A stretch of 64,000 nucleotides of DNA from Allacma fusca (taxonomy: Eukaryota; Arthropoda; Collembola; Symphypleona; Sminthuridae), in assembly GCA_947179485.1 (NCBI GenBank), contig OX359250.1, positions 11,514,539 to 11,578,538 of the forward strand, in the 5' to 3' direction. Below are positions 23,140 to 36,200 of the stretch, in pieces (the stretch's first letter is position 1; every line of letters starts with the position of its first letter). The position numbers were made by a program, and so were the translations under genes. The notes under the pieces are model-generated. The model was not told the origin of the DNA and ran no database searches. It saw only the letters and a program-made list of their open reading frames with translations.

Positions 23140-26100
23140 ACTGCAAGCTAAACTTTCTTAACTGCAAGCTTAACTTTCTTAACTGCAAGCTTAACTTCCT
23201 TAACTGCATGCTAAACTTTCTTTACTGCAAGCTAAGCTTTTTTAACTCCAAGTTAAACTTTCCTAACGGCAAGCTAAACTTTCTTATATGCAAGCTAAAC
23301 TTTCTTAACTGCGAGCAAGTTTTCTGAACTGCAAGATAAACTTCCTTAGCTGCATGCTAAATTTTCTGAACTGCAAGCTAAACTGTGTTATCCGCAAGCT
23401 AAACTTTCCTAACTGCAAGCTAAACTTTCTTAACTGCAAGCTAAACTTTCTTAACTGCAAGCTAAGCTTTTTTAACTGCAAGCATAATTTTCTTAACTGC
23501 AAGCATAATTTTCTTAACTGCAAGCTAAACTTTCTTAACTGCAAGCTAAACTTCCTTAACTGCATGCTAAATTTTCTTAACTGCAGGCTAAACTTTCTTA
23601 ACTGCAAGCTAAACTTCTTTAACTGCAGGCTAAACTTCCTTAACTGCATGCTTAATTTTCTGAACTGCAAGCTAAACTTTCCTAACTGCAACCTAAGCTT
23701 TTTTAACTCCAAGTTAAACTTTCCTAACTGCAAGCTAAACTTTCTTAACTGCAAGCTAAACTTTCTTAACTGCAAGCTAAGCTTTTTTAACTCCAAGTTA
23801 ATTTTTCCTAACTGCAAGCTAAACTTTCTTAACTGCAAGCTAAACTTTTTCAACTGCAAGCATAATTTTCTTAACTGCAAGCATAATTTTCTTAACTGCA
23901 AGCATAATTTTCTTAACTGCAAGCATAATTTTCTTAACTGCAAGCATAATTTTCTTACCTGCAAGCTAAACTTTGATAACTGCAGGCTAAACTTCACTAA
24001 CTACATGCTAAATTTTCTGAACTGCAAGCTAAACTTTCTTAACTGCAAGCTACACTTTCTTACCTGCAAGCTAAACTTTCTTAACTGCAAGCTAAACTTT
24101 CTTAACTGCAAGCTAAACTTTCTTAACTGCAAGCTAACATTTCTTAACTGCAAGCTAAACTTAACTGCATGCTAAATTTTCTTAACTGCAAGCTAAACTT
24201 TCTTAATTTCAAGCTAAATTTTCTTTACTGCAAGCTTAGCTTTTTTAACTGCAAGCCAACATTTCTTAACTGCAAGCTAAACTTAACTGCATGCTAAATT
24301 TTCTTAACTGCAAGCTAAACTTTCTTAACTGCAAACTAAACTTTCTTAACTGCAAGCTAAGCTTGTTTAACTCCAAGTTAAACTTTCCCAAATGCAAGCT
24401 AAACTTTCTTAACTGCGAGCTAAATATTCTTAACTGCAAGCAAAACTTTCTTATATGCAAGCTAAACTTTCTTATATGCAAACTAAACTTTCTTAACTGC
24501 AAGCAAAGCTTTTTTAACTCCAAGTTAAACTTTCCTAACTGCAAGCTAAGCTTTCTTAACTGCAAGCTAAACTTTCTTAACTGCAAGCATAATTTTCTTA
24601 ACTGCAAGCTAAACTTTCTTAACTGCAAGCTAAGCTTTTTTAACTGCAAGCATAATTTTCTTAACTGCAAACTAAGCTTTCTTAACTGCATGCTAAATGT
24701 TTTGCACTGCAAGCATAAATTTGTTAACTGCAAGCTAAACTTTCTTTTCTGCAAGCTAAACTTTCTCAACTGCAAACTAAGCTTTTTTAACTCCAATTTA
24801 AACTTTCCTAACTGCAAGCATAATTTTCTTAACTGCAAGCATAATTTTCTTAACTGCAGGCTAAACTTTCTTAACTGCAAGCTAAACTTCCTTAACTGCA
24901 AGCTAAACTTTCTTAACTGCAAGCTAAGCTTTTTTAACTCCAAGTTAATTTTTCCTAACTGCAAGCTAAACTTTCTTAACTGCAAGCTGAGCTTTTTCAA
25001 CTGCAAGCATAATTTTCTTAACTGCAAGCATAATTTTCTTAACTGCAAGCATAATTTTCTTAACTGCAAGCATAATTTTCTTACCTGCAAGCTAAACTTT
25101 CTTAACTGCAGGCTAAACTTCACTAACTACATGCTAAATTTTCTGAACTGCAAGCTAAACTTTCTTAACTGCAAGCTAAACTTTCTTACCTGCAAGCTAA
25201 ACTTTCTTAACTGCAAGCTAAACTTTCTTAACTGCAAGCTAAACTTTCTTAACTGCAAGCTAACATTTCTTAACTGCAAGCTAAACTTAACTGCATGCTA
25301 AATTTTCTTAACTGCAAGCTAAACTTTCTTAACTTCAAGCTAAACTTTCTTAACTGCAAGCTAAACTTTCTTAACTGCAAGCTTAACTTTCTTAACTGCA
25401 AGCTTAACTTCCTTAACTGCATGCTAAACTTTCTTTACTGCAAGCTAAGCTTTTTTAACTCCAAGTTAAACTTTCCTAACGGCAAGCTAAACTTTCTTAT
25501 ATGCAAGCTAAACTTTCTTAACTGCGAGCAAGTTTTCTGAACTGCAAGATAAACTTCCTTAGCTGCATGCTAAATTTTCTGAACTGCAAGCTAAACTGTG
25601 TTATCCGCAAGCTAAACTTTCCTAACTGCAAGCTAAACTTTCTTAACTGCAAGCTAAACTTTCTTAACTGCAAGCTAAGCTTTTTTAACTGCAAGCATAA
25701 TTTTCTTAACTGCAAGCATAATTTTCTTAACTGCAAGCTAAACTTTCTTAACTGCAAGCTAAACTTCCTTAACTGCATGCTAAATTTTCTTAACTGCAGG
25801 CTAAACTTTCTTAACTGCAAGCTAAACTTCTTTAACTGCAGGCTAAACTTCCTTAACTGCATGCTTAATTTTCTGAACTGCAAGCTAAACTTTCCTAACT
25901 GCAACCTAAGCTTTTTTAACTCCAAGTTAAACTTTCCTAACTGCAAGCTAAACTTTCTTAACTGCAAGCTAAACTTTCTTAACTGCAAGCTAAGCTTTTT
26001 TAACTCCAAGTTAATTTTTCCTAACTGCAAGCTAAACTTTCTTAACTGCAAGCTGAGCTTTTTCAACTGCAAGCATAATTTTCTTAACTGCAAGCATAAT

Positions 26101-27545
26101 TTTCTTAACTGCAAGCATAATTTTCTTAACTGCAAGCATAATTTTCTTAACTGCAAGCATAATTTTCTTACCTGCAAGCTAAACTTTGATAACTGCAGGC
26201 TAAACTTCACTAACTACATGCTAAATTTTCTGAACTGCAAGCTAAACTTTCTTAACTGCAAGCTACACTTTCTTACCTGCAAGCTAAACTTTCTTAACTG
26301 CAAGCTAAACTTTCTTAACTGCAAGCTAAACTTTCTTAACTGCAAGCTAACATTTCTTAACTGCAAGCTAAACTTAACTGCATGCTAAATTTTCTTAACT
26401 GCAAGCTAAACTTTCTTAATTTCAAGCTAAATTTTCTTTACTGCAAGCTTAGCTTTTTTAACTGCAAGCCAACATTTCTTAACTGCAAGCTAAACTTAAC
26501 TGCATGCTAAATTTTCTTAACTGCAAGCTAAACTTTCTTAACTGCAAACTAAACTTTCTTAACTGCAAGCTAAGCTTGTTTAACTCCAAGTTAAACTTTC
26601 CCAAATGCAAGCTAAACTTTCTTAACTGCGAGCTAAATATTCTTAACTGCAAGCAAAACTTTCTTATATGCAAGCTAAACTTTCTTATATGCAAACTAAA
26701 CTTTCTTAACTGCAAGCAAAGCTTTTTTAACTCCAAGTTAAACTTTCCTAACTGCAAGCTAAGCTTTCTTAACTGCAAGCTAAACTTTCTTAACTGCAAG
26801 CATAATTTTCTTAACTGCAAGCTAAACTTTCTTAACTGCAAGCTAAGCTTTTTTAACTGCAAACTAAGCTTTCTTAACTGCATGCTAAATGTTTTGCACT
26901 GCAAGCATAAATTTGTTAACTGCAAGCTAAACTTTCTTTTCTGCAAGCTAAACTTTCTCAACTGCAAACTAAGCTTTTTTAACTCCAATTTAAACTTTCC
27001 TAACTGCAAGCATAATTTTCTTAACTGCAAGCATAATTTTCTTAACTGCAGGCTAAACTTTCTTAACTGCAAGCTAAACTTCCTTAACTGCAAGCTAAAC
27101 TTTCTTAACTGCAAGCTAAGCTTTTTTAACTCCAAGTTAATTTTTCCTAACTGCAAGCTAAACTTTCTTAACTGCAAGCTGAGCTTTTTCAACTGCAAGC
27201 ATAATTTTCTTAACTGCAAGCATAATTTTCTTAACTGCAAGCATAATTTTCTTAACTGCAAGCATAATTTTCTTACCTGCAAGCTAAACTTTCTTAACTG
27301 CAGGCTAAACTTCACTAACTACATGCTAAATTTTCTGAACTGCAAGCTAAACTTTCTTAACTGCAAGCTAAACTTTCTTACCTGCAAGCTAAACTTTCTT
27401 AACTGCAAGCTAAACTTTCTTAACTGCAAGCTAAACTTTCTTAACTGCAAGCTAACATTTCTTAACTGCAAGCTAAACTTAACTGCATGCTAAATTTTCT
27501 TAACTGCAAGCTAAACTTTCTTAACTTCAAGCTAAACTTTCTTAA
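23140..27545 (+). repeat. Satellite domain 3: 2,213-bp tandem duplication
   Basis: About 23140-25352 and 25353-27545 are nearly identical copies. For example, the open frames 23354-24175 and 25567-26388 are both 273 codons and differ at a single residue. 2,213 equals 106 monomers minus 13 bases, exactly accounted for by one 20-bp and three 17-bp monomers. The second copy lacks one monomer near 26850. Each copy itself contains two related halves of about 1.1 kb marked by CTAACTACATGC at about 23998, 25125, 26211 and 27317. Confidence 0.9.
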
Positions 27546-30500
27546 CTGCAAGCTAAACTTATCTGCATTCTAAATTTTCTTATCTGCAAGCAAAGCTTTT
27601 TTAACTCCAAGTTAAACTTTCCTAACTGCAAGCTAAACTTTCTTAACTGCAAGCTAAACTTTCTTAACTGCAAGCTAAGCTTTTTTAACTCCAAGTTAAA
27701 CTTTCCTAACTGCAAGCTAAACTTTCTTAACTGCGAGCTAAATATTCTTAACTTCAAACTAAGCTTTTTTAACTCCAAATTAAACTTTCCTAACTGCAAG
27801 CTAAACTTTCTTATATGCAAGCTAAACTTTCTTAACTGCAAGCAAAGCTTTTTTAACTCCAAGTTAAACTTTCCTAACTGCAAGCTAAGCTTTCTTAACT
27901 GCAAGCTAAACTTTCTTAACTGCAAGCATAATTTTCTTAACTGCAAGCTAAACTTTCTTAACTGCAAGCTAAGCTTTTTTAACTGCAAGCATAATTTTCT
28001 TAACTGCAAGCATAATTTTCTTAACTGCAAACTAAGCTTTCTTAACTGCATGCTAAATGTTTTGCACTGCAAGCTTAAATTTGTTAACTGCAAGCTAAAC
28101 TTTCTTTTCTGCAAGCTAAACTTTCTCAACTGCAAGCTAAGCTTTGTTAACTGGAAGCTAAACTTTCTTAACTGCAAACTAAGCTTTTTTAACTCCAATT
28201 TAAACTTTCATAACTGCAAGCATAATTTTCTTAACTGCAAGCATAATTTTCTTAACTGCAGGCTAAACTTTCTTAACTGCAAGCTAAACTTCCTTAACTG
28301 CAAGCTAAACTTTCTTAACTGCAAGCTAAACTTCCTTAACTGCATGCTAAATTTTCTGAACATCAAGCTAAACTTTCTTAACTGCAAGCTAAACTTTCTT
28401 AATTTCAAGCTAAATTTTCTTTACTGCAAGCTTAGCTTTTTTAACTCCAAGTTAAACTTTCCTAACTGCAAGCTTAACTTTCTTAACTGCAAGCTAAACT
28501 TAACTGCATTCTAAATTTTCTTATCTGCAAGCAAAGCTTTTTTAACTCCAAGTTAAACTTTCCTAACTGCAAGCTAAACTTTCTTAACTGCAAGCTAAAC
28601 TTTCTCAACTGCAAGCTAAGCTTTGTTAACTGCAAGCTAAACTTTCTTAACTGCAAACTAAGCTTTTTTAACTCCAATTTAAACTTTCCTAACTGCAAGC
28701 ATAATTTTCTTAACTGCAAGCATAATTTTCTTAACTGCAGGCTAAACTTTCTTAACTGCAGGCTAAACTTCCTTAACTGCAAGCTAAACTTTCTTAACTG
28801 CAAGCTAAACTTCCTTACCTGCATGCTAAATTTTCTGAACTGCAAGCTAAACTTTCTTAACTGCAAGCTAAACTTTCTTAATTTCAAGCTAAATTTTCTT
28901 TACTGCAAGCTTAGCTTTTTTAACTTCAAGTTAAACTTTCCTAACTGCAAGCTAAACTTTCTTATCTGCAAGCTAAACTTTCTTAACTGCAAGCTAAGCT
29001 TGTTTAACTCCAAGTTAAACTTTCCTAACTGCAAGCTAAACTTTCTTAACTGCGAGCTAAATATTCTTAACTGCAAACTAAGCTTTTTTAACTCCAAATT
29101 AAACTTTCCTAACTGCAAGCTAAACTTTCTTATATGCAAGCTAAACTTTCTTAACTGCAAGCAAAGCTTTTTAAACTCCAAGTTAAACTTTCCTAACTGC
29201 AAGCTAAGCTTTCTTAACTGCAAGCTAAACTTTCTTAACTGCAAGCATAATTTTCTTAACTGCAAGCTAAACTTTCTTAACTGCAAGCTAAACTTTCTTA
29301 ACTGCAAGCTAAGCTTTTTTAACTGCAAGCATAATTTTCTTAACTGCAAACTAAGCTTTCATAACTGCATGCTAAATGTTTTGCAGTGCAAGATGAAATT
29401 TGTTAGCTGCAAGCTAAACTTTCTTTTCTGCAAGCTAAACTTTCTCAACTGCAAGCTAAACTTTCTTAACTGCAAACTAAGCTTTTTTTCCTCCAATTTA
29501 AACTTTCCTAACTGCAAGCATAATTTTCTTAACTGCAAGCATAATTTTCTTAACTGCAGGCTAAACTTTCTTAACTGCAAGCTAAACTTCCTTAACTGCA
29601 AGCTAAACTTTCTTAACTGCAAGCTAAACTTCCTTAACTGCATGCTAAATTTTCTGAACTGCAAGCTAAACTTTTTTAACTGCAAGCTAAACTTTCTTAA
29701 TTTCAAGCTAAATTTTCTTTACTGCAAGCTTAGCTTTTTTAACTCCAAGTTAAACTTTCCTAACTGCAAGCTTAACTTTCTTAACTGCAAGCTAAACTTA
29801 ACTGCATTCTAAATTTTCTTATCTGCAAGCAAAGCTTTTTTAACTCCAAGTTAAACTTTCCTAACTGCAAGCTTAACTTGCTTAACTGCAAGCTAAACTT
29901 ACTTAACTGCATGCTAAATTTTTTGAACTGCAAGCTAAACTTTTTTAACTGCAAGCTAAACTTTCTTAATTTCAAGCTAAATTTTCTTTACTGCAAGCTT
30001 AGCTTTTTTAACTCCAAGTTAAACTTTCCTAACTGCAAGCTTAACTTTCTTAACTGCAAGCTAAACTTAACTGCATTCTAAATTTTCTTATCTGCAAGCA
30101 AAGCTTTTTTAACTCCAAGTTAAACTTTCCTAACTGCAAGCTAAACTTTATTAACTGCGAGCTAAATATTCTTAACTGCAAACTAAGCTTTTTTAACTCC
30201 AAATTAAACTTTCCTAACTGCAAGCTAAACTTTCTTATATGCAAGCTAAACTTTCTTATATGCAAGCTAAACTTTCTTAACTGCAAGCAAAGCTTTTTAA
30301 ACTCCAAGTTAAACTTTCCTATTTGCAAGCTAAGCTTTCTTAACTGCAAGCTAAACTTTCTTAACTGCAAGCATAATTTTCTTAACTGCAAGCTAAACTT
30401 TCTTAACTGCAAGCTAAACTTTCTTAACTGCAAGCTAAGCTTTTTTAACTGCAAGCATAATTTTCTTAACTGCAAACTAAGCTTTCATAACTGCATGCTA

Positions 30501-31070
30501 AATGTTTTGCAGTGCAAGATGAAATTTGTTAGCTGCAAGCTAAACTTTCTTTTCTGCAAGCTAAACTTTCTCAACTGCAAGCTAGACTTTCTTAACTGCA
30601 AACAAAGCTTTTTTTCCTCCAATTTAAACTTTCCTAACTGCAAGCATAATTTTCTTAACTGCAAGCATAATTTTCTTAACTGCAGGCTAAACTTTCTTAA
30701 CTGCAAGCTAAACTTCCTTAACTGCAAGCTAAACTTTCTTAACTGCAAGCTAAACTTCCTTAACTGCATGCTAAATTTTCTGAACTGCAAGCTAAACTTT
30801 TTTAACTGCAAGCTAAACTTTCTTAATTTCAAGCTAAATTTTCTTTACTGCAAGCTTAGCTTTTTTAACTCCAAGTTAAACTTTCCTAACTGCAAGCTTA
30901 ACTTTCTTAACTGCAAGCTAAACTTAACTGCATTCTAAATTTTCTTATCTGCAAGCAAAGCTTTTTTAACTCCAAGTTAAACTTTCCTAACTGCAAGCTT
31001 AACTTGCTTAACTGCAAGCTAAACTTACTTAACTGCATGCTAAATTTTTTGAACTGCAAGCTAATCGTTA
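27546..31070 (+). repeat. Satellite domain 4: 1,126-bp higher-order repeat
   Basis: The blocks beginning near 29359 and 30485 repeat with an offset of 1,126 bp (54 monomers minus 8 bases, i.e. two 17-bp monomers). A less similar copy precedes them near 28208. A variant with TTTTTTCCTCCAATTTAAAC and a GCAGTGCAAGATGAAATT block identifies the two young copies. Confidence 0.85.
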
Positions 31071-33250
31071 GTTATTGCAAGCTAAACTCTCTTAACTGCA
31101 AGCTAAACTTTCTTAAATGCAAGCTAAACTTTCTTAACTGCAAGCTAAACTTCCTTAACTGCATGCTAAATTTTCTTAACTGCAAGCTAAGCTTTTTTAA
31201 CTCCAAGTTAAACTTTCTTAACTGCAAGCTAAACTTTCTTAACTGCGAGCTAAATTTTCTTAACTGCAAACTTAGCTTTTTTAACTCCAAGTTAAATTTC
31301 CTAACTGCAAGCTAAACTTTCTTAACTGCAAGCAAAGCTTTTTTAACTCCAAGTTAAACTTTCCTAACTGCAACCAAAGCTTTTTTAACTCCAAGTTAAA
31401 CTTTCCTAACTGCAAGCAAAGCTTTTTTAACTCAAAGTTAAACTTTCCTAACTGCAAGCTAATCGTTCGTTATTGCAAGCTAAACTCTCTTAACTGCAAG
31501 CTAAACTTTCTTAAATGCAAGCTAAACTTTCTTAACTGCAAGCTAAACTTCCTTAACTGCATGCTAAATTTTCTTAACTGCAAGCTAAGCTTTTTTAACT
31601 CCAAGTTAAACTTTCTTAACTGCAAGCTAAACTTTCTTAACTGCGAGCTAAATTTTCTTAACTGCAAACTTAGCTTTTTTAACTCCAAGTTAAATTTCCT
31701 AACTGCAAGCTAAACTTTCTTAACTGCAAGCAAAGCTTTTTTAACTCCAAGTTAAACTTTCCTAACTGCAACCAAAGCTTTTTTAACTCCAAGTTAAACT
31801 TTCCTAACTGCAAGCAAAGCTTTTTTAACTCAAAGTTAAACTTTCCTAACTGCAAGCTAAGCTTTCGTAACTGCAAGCTTAACTTTCTTTGCTGCAAGCA
31901 AGTTTTCTGAACTGCAAGATAAACTTCCTTAACTGCATGCTAAATTTTCTGAACTGCAAGCTAAACTGTGTTATCTGCAAGTTAAACTTTCCTAACTGCA
32001 AGCTAAACTTCTTTAACTGCAGGCTAAACTTCCTTAACTGCAAGCTTAATTTTCTGAACTGCAAGCTTAACTTTCCTAACTGCAAGCTAAGCTTTTTTAA
32101 CTCCAAGTTAAACTTTCCTAACTGCAAGCTAAACTTTCTTAACTGCAAGCTAAACTTTCCTAACTGCAAGCTAAACTTTCTTAACTGCAAGCTAAACTTC
32201 CTTAACTTCATGCTAAATTTTTTGAACTGCAAGCTAAACTTTCTTTACTGCAAGCTAAACTTTCTTACCTGTAAGCTAAACATCCTTAACTGCAAGCTAA
32301 ATTTTCTTAACTGCAAGCTAAGCTTTTTTAACTCCAAGTTAAACTTTCCTAACTGCAAGCTAAACTTTCTTAACTGCAAGCTAAATTTCCTTAACTGCAA
32401 ACTAAGCTTTTTTAACTCCAAGTTAAACTTTCCTAACTGCAAGCTAAACTTTCTTATATGCGAACTAAACTTTCTTAACTGCAAGCAAAGCTTTTTTAAC
32501 TCCAAGTTAAACTTTCGTAAGTGCAAGCAAAGCTTTTTCAACTCCAAATTAAACTTTTCTAACTGCAAGCTATACTTTCTTAACTGCAAGCTATACTTTC
32601 TTAACTGCAAGCTTAACTTTCCTAACTGCAAGCTAGACTTTCTTAACTGCAAGCTAAGCTTTTTTAACCCCAAGTTAAACTTTCCTAACTGCAAGCTAAA
32701 CTTTCTTATATGCAAACTAAACTTTCTTAACTGCAAGCAAAGCTTTTTTAACACCAAGTTAAACTTTCGTAAGTGCAAGCAAAGCTTTTGCAACTCCAAG
32801 TTAAACTTTTCTAACTGCAAGCTATACTTTCTTAACTGCAAGCTTAACTTTCCTAACTGCAAGCTAGACTTTCTTAACTGCAAGCTAAGCTTTTTTAACC
32901 CCAAGTTAAACTTTCCTAACTGCAAGCTAAACTTTCTTAACTGCAAGCTAAACTTTCTTAACTCCAAGTTAAACTTTCTTAACTGCAAGCTAAACTTTCT
33001 TAACTGCGAGCTAAATTTTCTTAACTGCAAACTTAGCTTTTTTAACTCCAAGTTAAATTTCCTAACTGCAGGCTAAACTTTCTTAACTGCAAGCAAAGCT
33101 TTTTTAACTCCAAGTTAAACTTTCCTAACTGCAACCAAAGCTTTTTTAACTCCAAGTTAAACTTTCCTAACTGCAAGCAAAGCTTTTTTAACTCAAAGTT
33201 AAACTTTCCTAACTGCAAGCTAAGCTTTCGTAACTGCAAGCTTAACTTTC
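31071..33250 (+). repeat. Satellite domain 5: 398-bp and 1,363-bp tandem duplications
   Basis: 31072-31290 and 31470-31688 encode identical 72-residue antisense frames at an offset of 398 bp (19 monomers minus 1). 31679-31897 and 33042-33260 repeat at an offset of 1,363 bp (65 monomers minus 2). The region is rich in the 42-bp paired form. Confidence 0.85.
31324..31449 (+). repeat. Three tandem copies of the 42-bp paired monomer
   Basis: Three successive 42-bp units, each made of a GCAAAGCTTTTTT-type monomer followed by a CTCCAAGTTAAACTTTCC-type monomer, with minor changes (CAACCAAAGC, CTCAAAGTT). The same three-unit run recurs near 31725-31850, 33085-33210 and 45105-45230. Confidence 0.88.
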
Positions 33251-36200
33251 TTTGCTGCAAGCAAGTTTTCTGAACTGCAAGATAAACTTCCTTAACTGCA
33301 TGCTAAATTTTCTGAACTGCAAGCTAAACTGTGTTATCTGCAAGTTAAACTTTCCTAACTGCAAGCTAAACTTCTTTAACTGCAGGCTAAACTTCCTTAA
33401 CTGCAAGCTTAATTTTCTGAACTGCAAGCTTAACTTTCCTAACTGCAAGCTAAGCTTTTTTAACTCCAAGTTAAACTTTCCTAACTGCAAGCTAAACTTT
33501 CTTAACTGCAAGCTAAACTTTCCTAACTGCAAGCTAAACTTTCTTAACTGCAAGCTAAACTTCCTTAACTGCATGCTAAATTTTTTGAACTGCAAGCTAA
33601 ACTTTCTTTACTGCAAGCTAAACTTTCTTTACTGCAAGCTAAACTTTCTTAACTGTAAGCTAAACATCCTTAACTGCAAGCTAAATTTTCTTAACTGCAA
33701 GCTAAGCTTTTTTAACTCCAAGTTAAACTTTCCTAACTGCAAGCTAAACTTTCTTAACTGCAAGCTAAATTTCCTTAACTGCAAACTAAGCTTTTTTAAC
33801 TCCAAGTTAAACTTTCCTAACTGCAAGCTAAACTTTCTTATATGCGAACTAAACTTTCTTAACTGCAAGCAAAGCTTTTTTAACTCCAAGTTAAACTTTC
33901 GTAAGTGCAAGCAAAGCTTTTTCAACTCCAAATTAAACTTTTCTAACTGCAAGCTATACTTTCTTAACTGCAAGCTATACTTTCTTAACTGCAAGCTTAA
34001 CTTTCCTAACTGCAAGCTAGACTTTCTTAACTGCAAGCTAAGCTTTTTTAACCCCAAGTTAAACTTTCCTAACTGCAAGCAAAACTTTCTTACATGCAAA
34101 CTTAACTTTCTTAACTGCAAGCAAAGCTTTTTTAACACCAAGTTAAACTTTCGTAAGTGCAAGCAAAGCTTTTTCAACTCCAAGTTAAACTTTTCTAACT
34201 GCAAGCTATACTTTCTTAACTGCAAGCTTAACTTTCCTAACTGCAAGCTAGACTTTCTTAACTGCAAGCTAAGCTGTTTTAACCCCAAGTTAAACTTTCC
34301 TAACTGCAAGCTAAACTTTCTTAACTGCAAGCTAAACTTTCTTAACTGCAAGCTAAACTTTCTTAACTGCAAACTAAGCTTTTTTAACTCCAATTTAAAC
34401 TTTCCGAACTGCAAGCATAATTTTCTTAACTGCAAGCATAATTTTCTTAACTGCAGGCTAAACTTTCTTAACTGCAAGCTAAACTTCCTTAACTGCAAGC
34501 TAAACTTTCTTAACTGCAAGCTTAACTTCCTCAACTGCATGCAAAGCTTTTTTAACCCTAAGTTAAACTTTCCTAACTGGAAGCAAAGCTTTTTTAACTC
34601 AAAGTTAAACTTTGCTAACTGCAAGCTAAGCTTTCTTAACTGCAAGCTTAACTTTCTTAGCTGCAAGCAAGTTTTCTGAACTGCAAGATAAACTTCCTTA
34701 ACTGCATGCTAAATTTTCTGAACTGCAAGCTAAACTGTGTTATCTGCAAGCTAAACTTTCCTAACTGCAAGCTAAACTTCTTTAACTGCAGGCTAAACTT
34801 CCTTAACTGCATGCTTAATTTTCTGAACTGCAAGCTAAACTTTCCTAACTGCAAGCTAAGCTTTTTTAACTCCAAGTTAAACTTTTCTAACTGCAAGCTA
34901 ATTTTTCTTAACTGCAAGCATAATTTTCTAAACTGCAAGCTAAACTTTCTTAACTGCAAGCATAATTTTCTAAACTGCAAGCTAAACTTTCTTAACTGCA
35001 AGCTAAGCTTTTTTAACCCCAAGTTAAACTTTCCTAACTGCAAGCTAAACTTTTTTAACTGCGAGCTAAATTTTGTTAACTGCAAACTAAGCTTTTTTAA
35101 CTCCAAGTTAAACTTTCCTAACTGCAAGCTAAACTTTCTTTTATGCCAGCTAAACTTTCTTAACTGCAAGCAAAGCTTTTTTAACTCCAAGTTAAACTTT
35201 CCTTACTGCAAGCAAAGCTTTTTTAACTCCAAGTTAAACTTTCCTAACTGGTGGCTAAACCTTCTTAACTGCAAGCTAAACTTTCTTAGCTGCAAGCAAA
35301 CTTTCTGAACTGCAAAATAAACTTCCTTAACTGCATGCTAAATTTTCTGAACTTCAAGCTAAACTGTGTTATCTGCAAGCTAATCTTTCATAACTGCTAG
35401 CTAAACTTTCTTAACTGTTAGCTAAACTTTCCTAACTGGAAGCTAACCTTCCTTAACTGCCTGCTAAATGTTTTGAAATGCAAGCTAAACTTTGGTAACT
35501 GCAAGCTAAACTTTCTTTTCTGCAAGCTGAATTTTCTTAACCGCAAGCTAAACTTTCCTAACTGCAAGCTAAACTTTCTTAACTGCAAGCTAAATTTCCT
35601 TAACTGCAAACTAAGCTTTTTTAACTCCAAGTTAAACTTTCCTAACTGCAAGCTAAACTTTCTAATATGCGAACTAAACTTTCTTAACTGCAAGCAAAGC
35701 TTTTTTAACTCCAAGTTAAACTTTCGTAAGTGCAAGCAAAGCTTTTTCAACTCCAAATTAAACTTTTCTAACTGCAAGCTATACTTTCTTAACTGCAAGC
35801 TATACTTTCTTAACTGCAAGCTATACTTTCTTAACTGCAAGCTTAACTTTCCTAACTGCAAACTAGACTTTCTTAACTGCAAGCTAAGCTTTTTTAACCC
35901 CAAGTTAAACTTTCCTAACTGCAAGCTAAACTTTCTTAACTGCAAGCAAAGCTTTTTTAACACCAAGTTAAACTTTCGTAAGTGCAAGCAAAGCTTTTTC
36001 AACTCCAAGTTAAACTTTTCTAACTGCAAGCTATACTTTCTTAACTGCAAGCTATACTTTCTTAACTGCAAGCTTAACTTTCCTAACTGCAAGCTAGACT
36101 TTCTTAACTGCAAGCTAAGCTTTTTTAACCCCAAGTTAAACTTTCCTAACTGCAAGCTAAACTTTCTTATATGCAAACTAAACTTTCTTAACTGCAAGCA

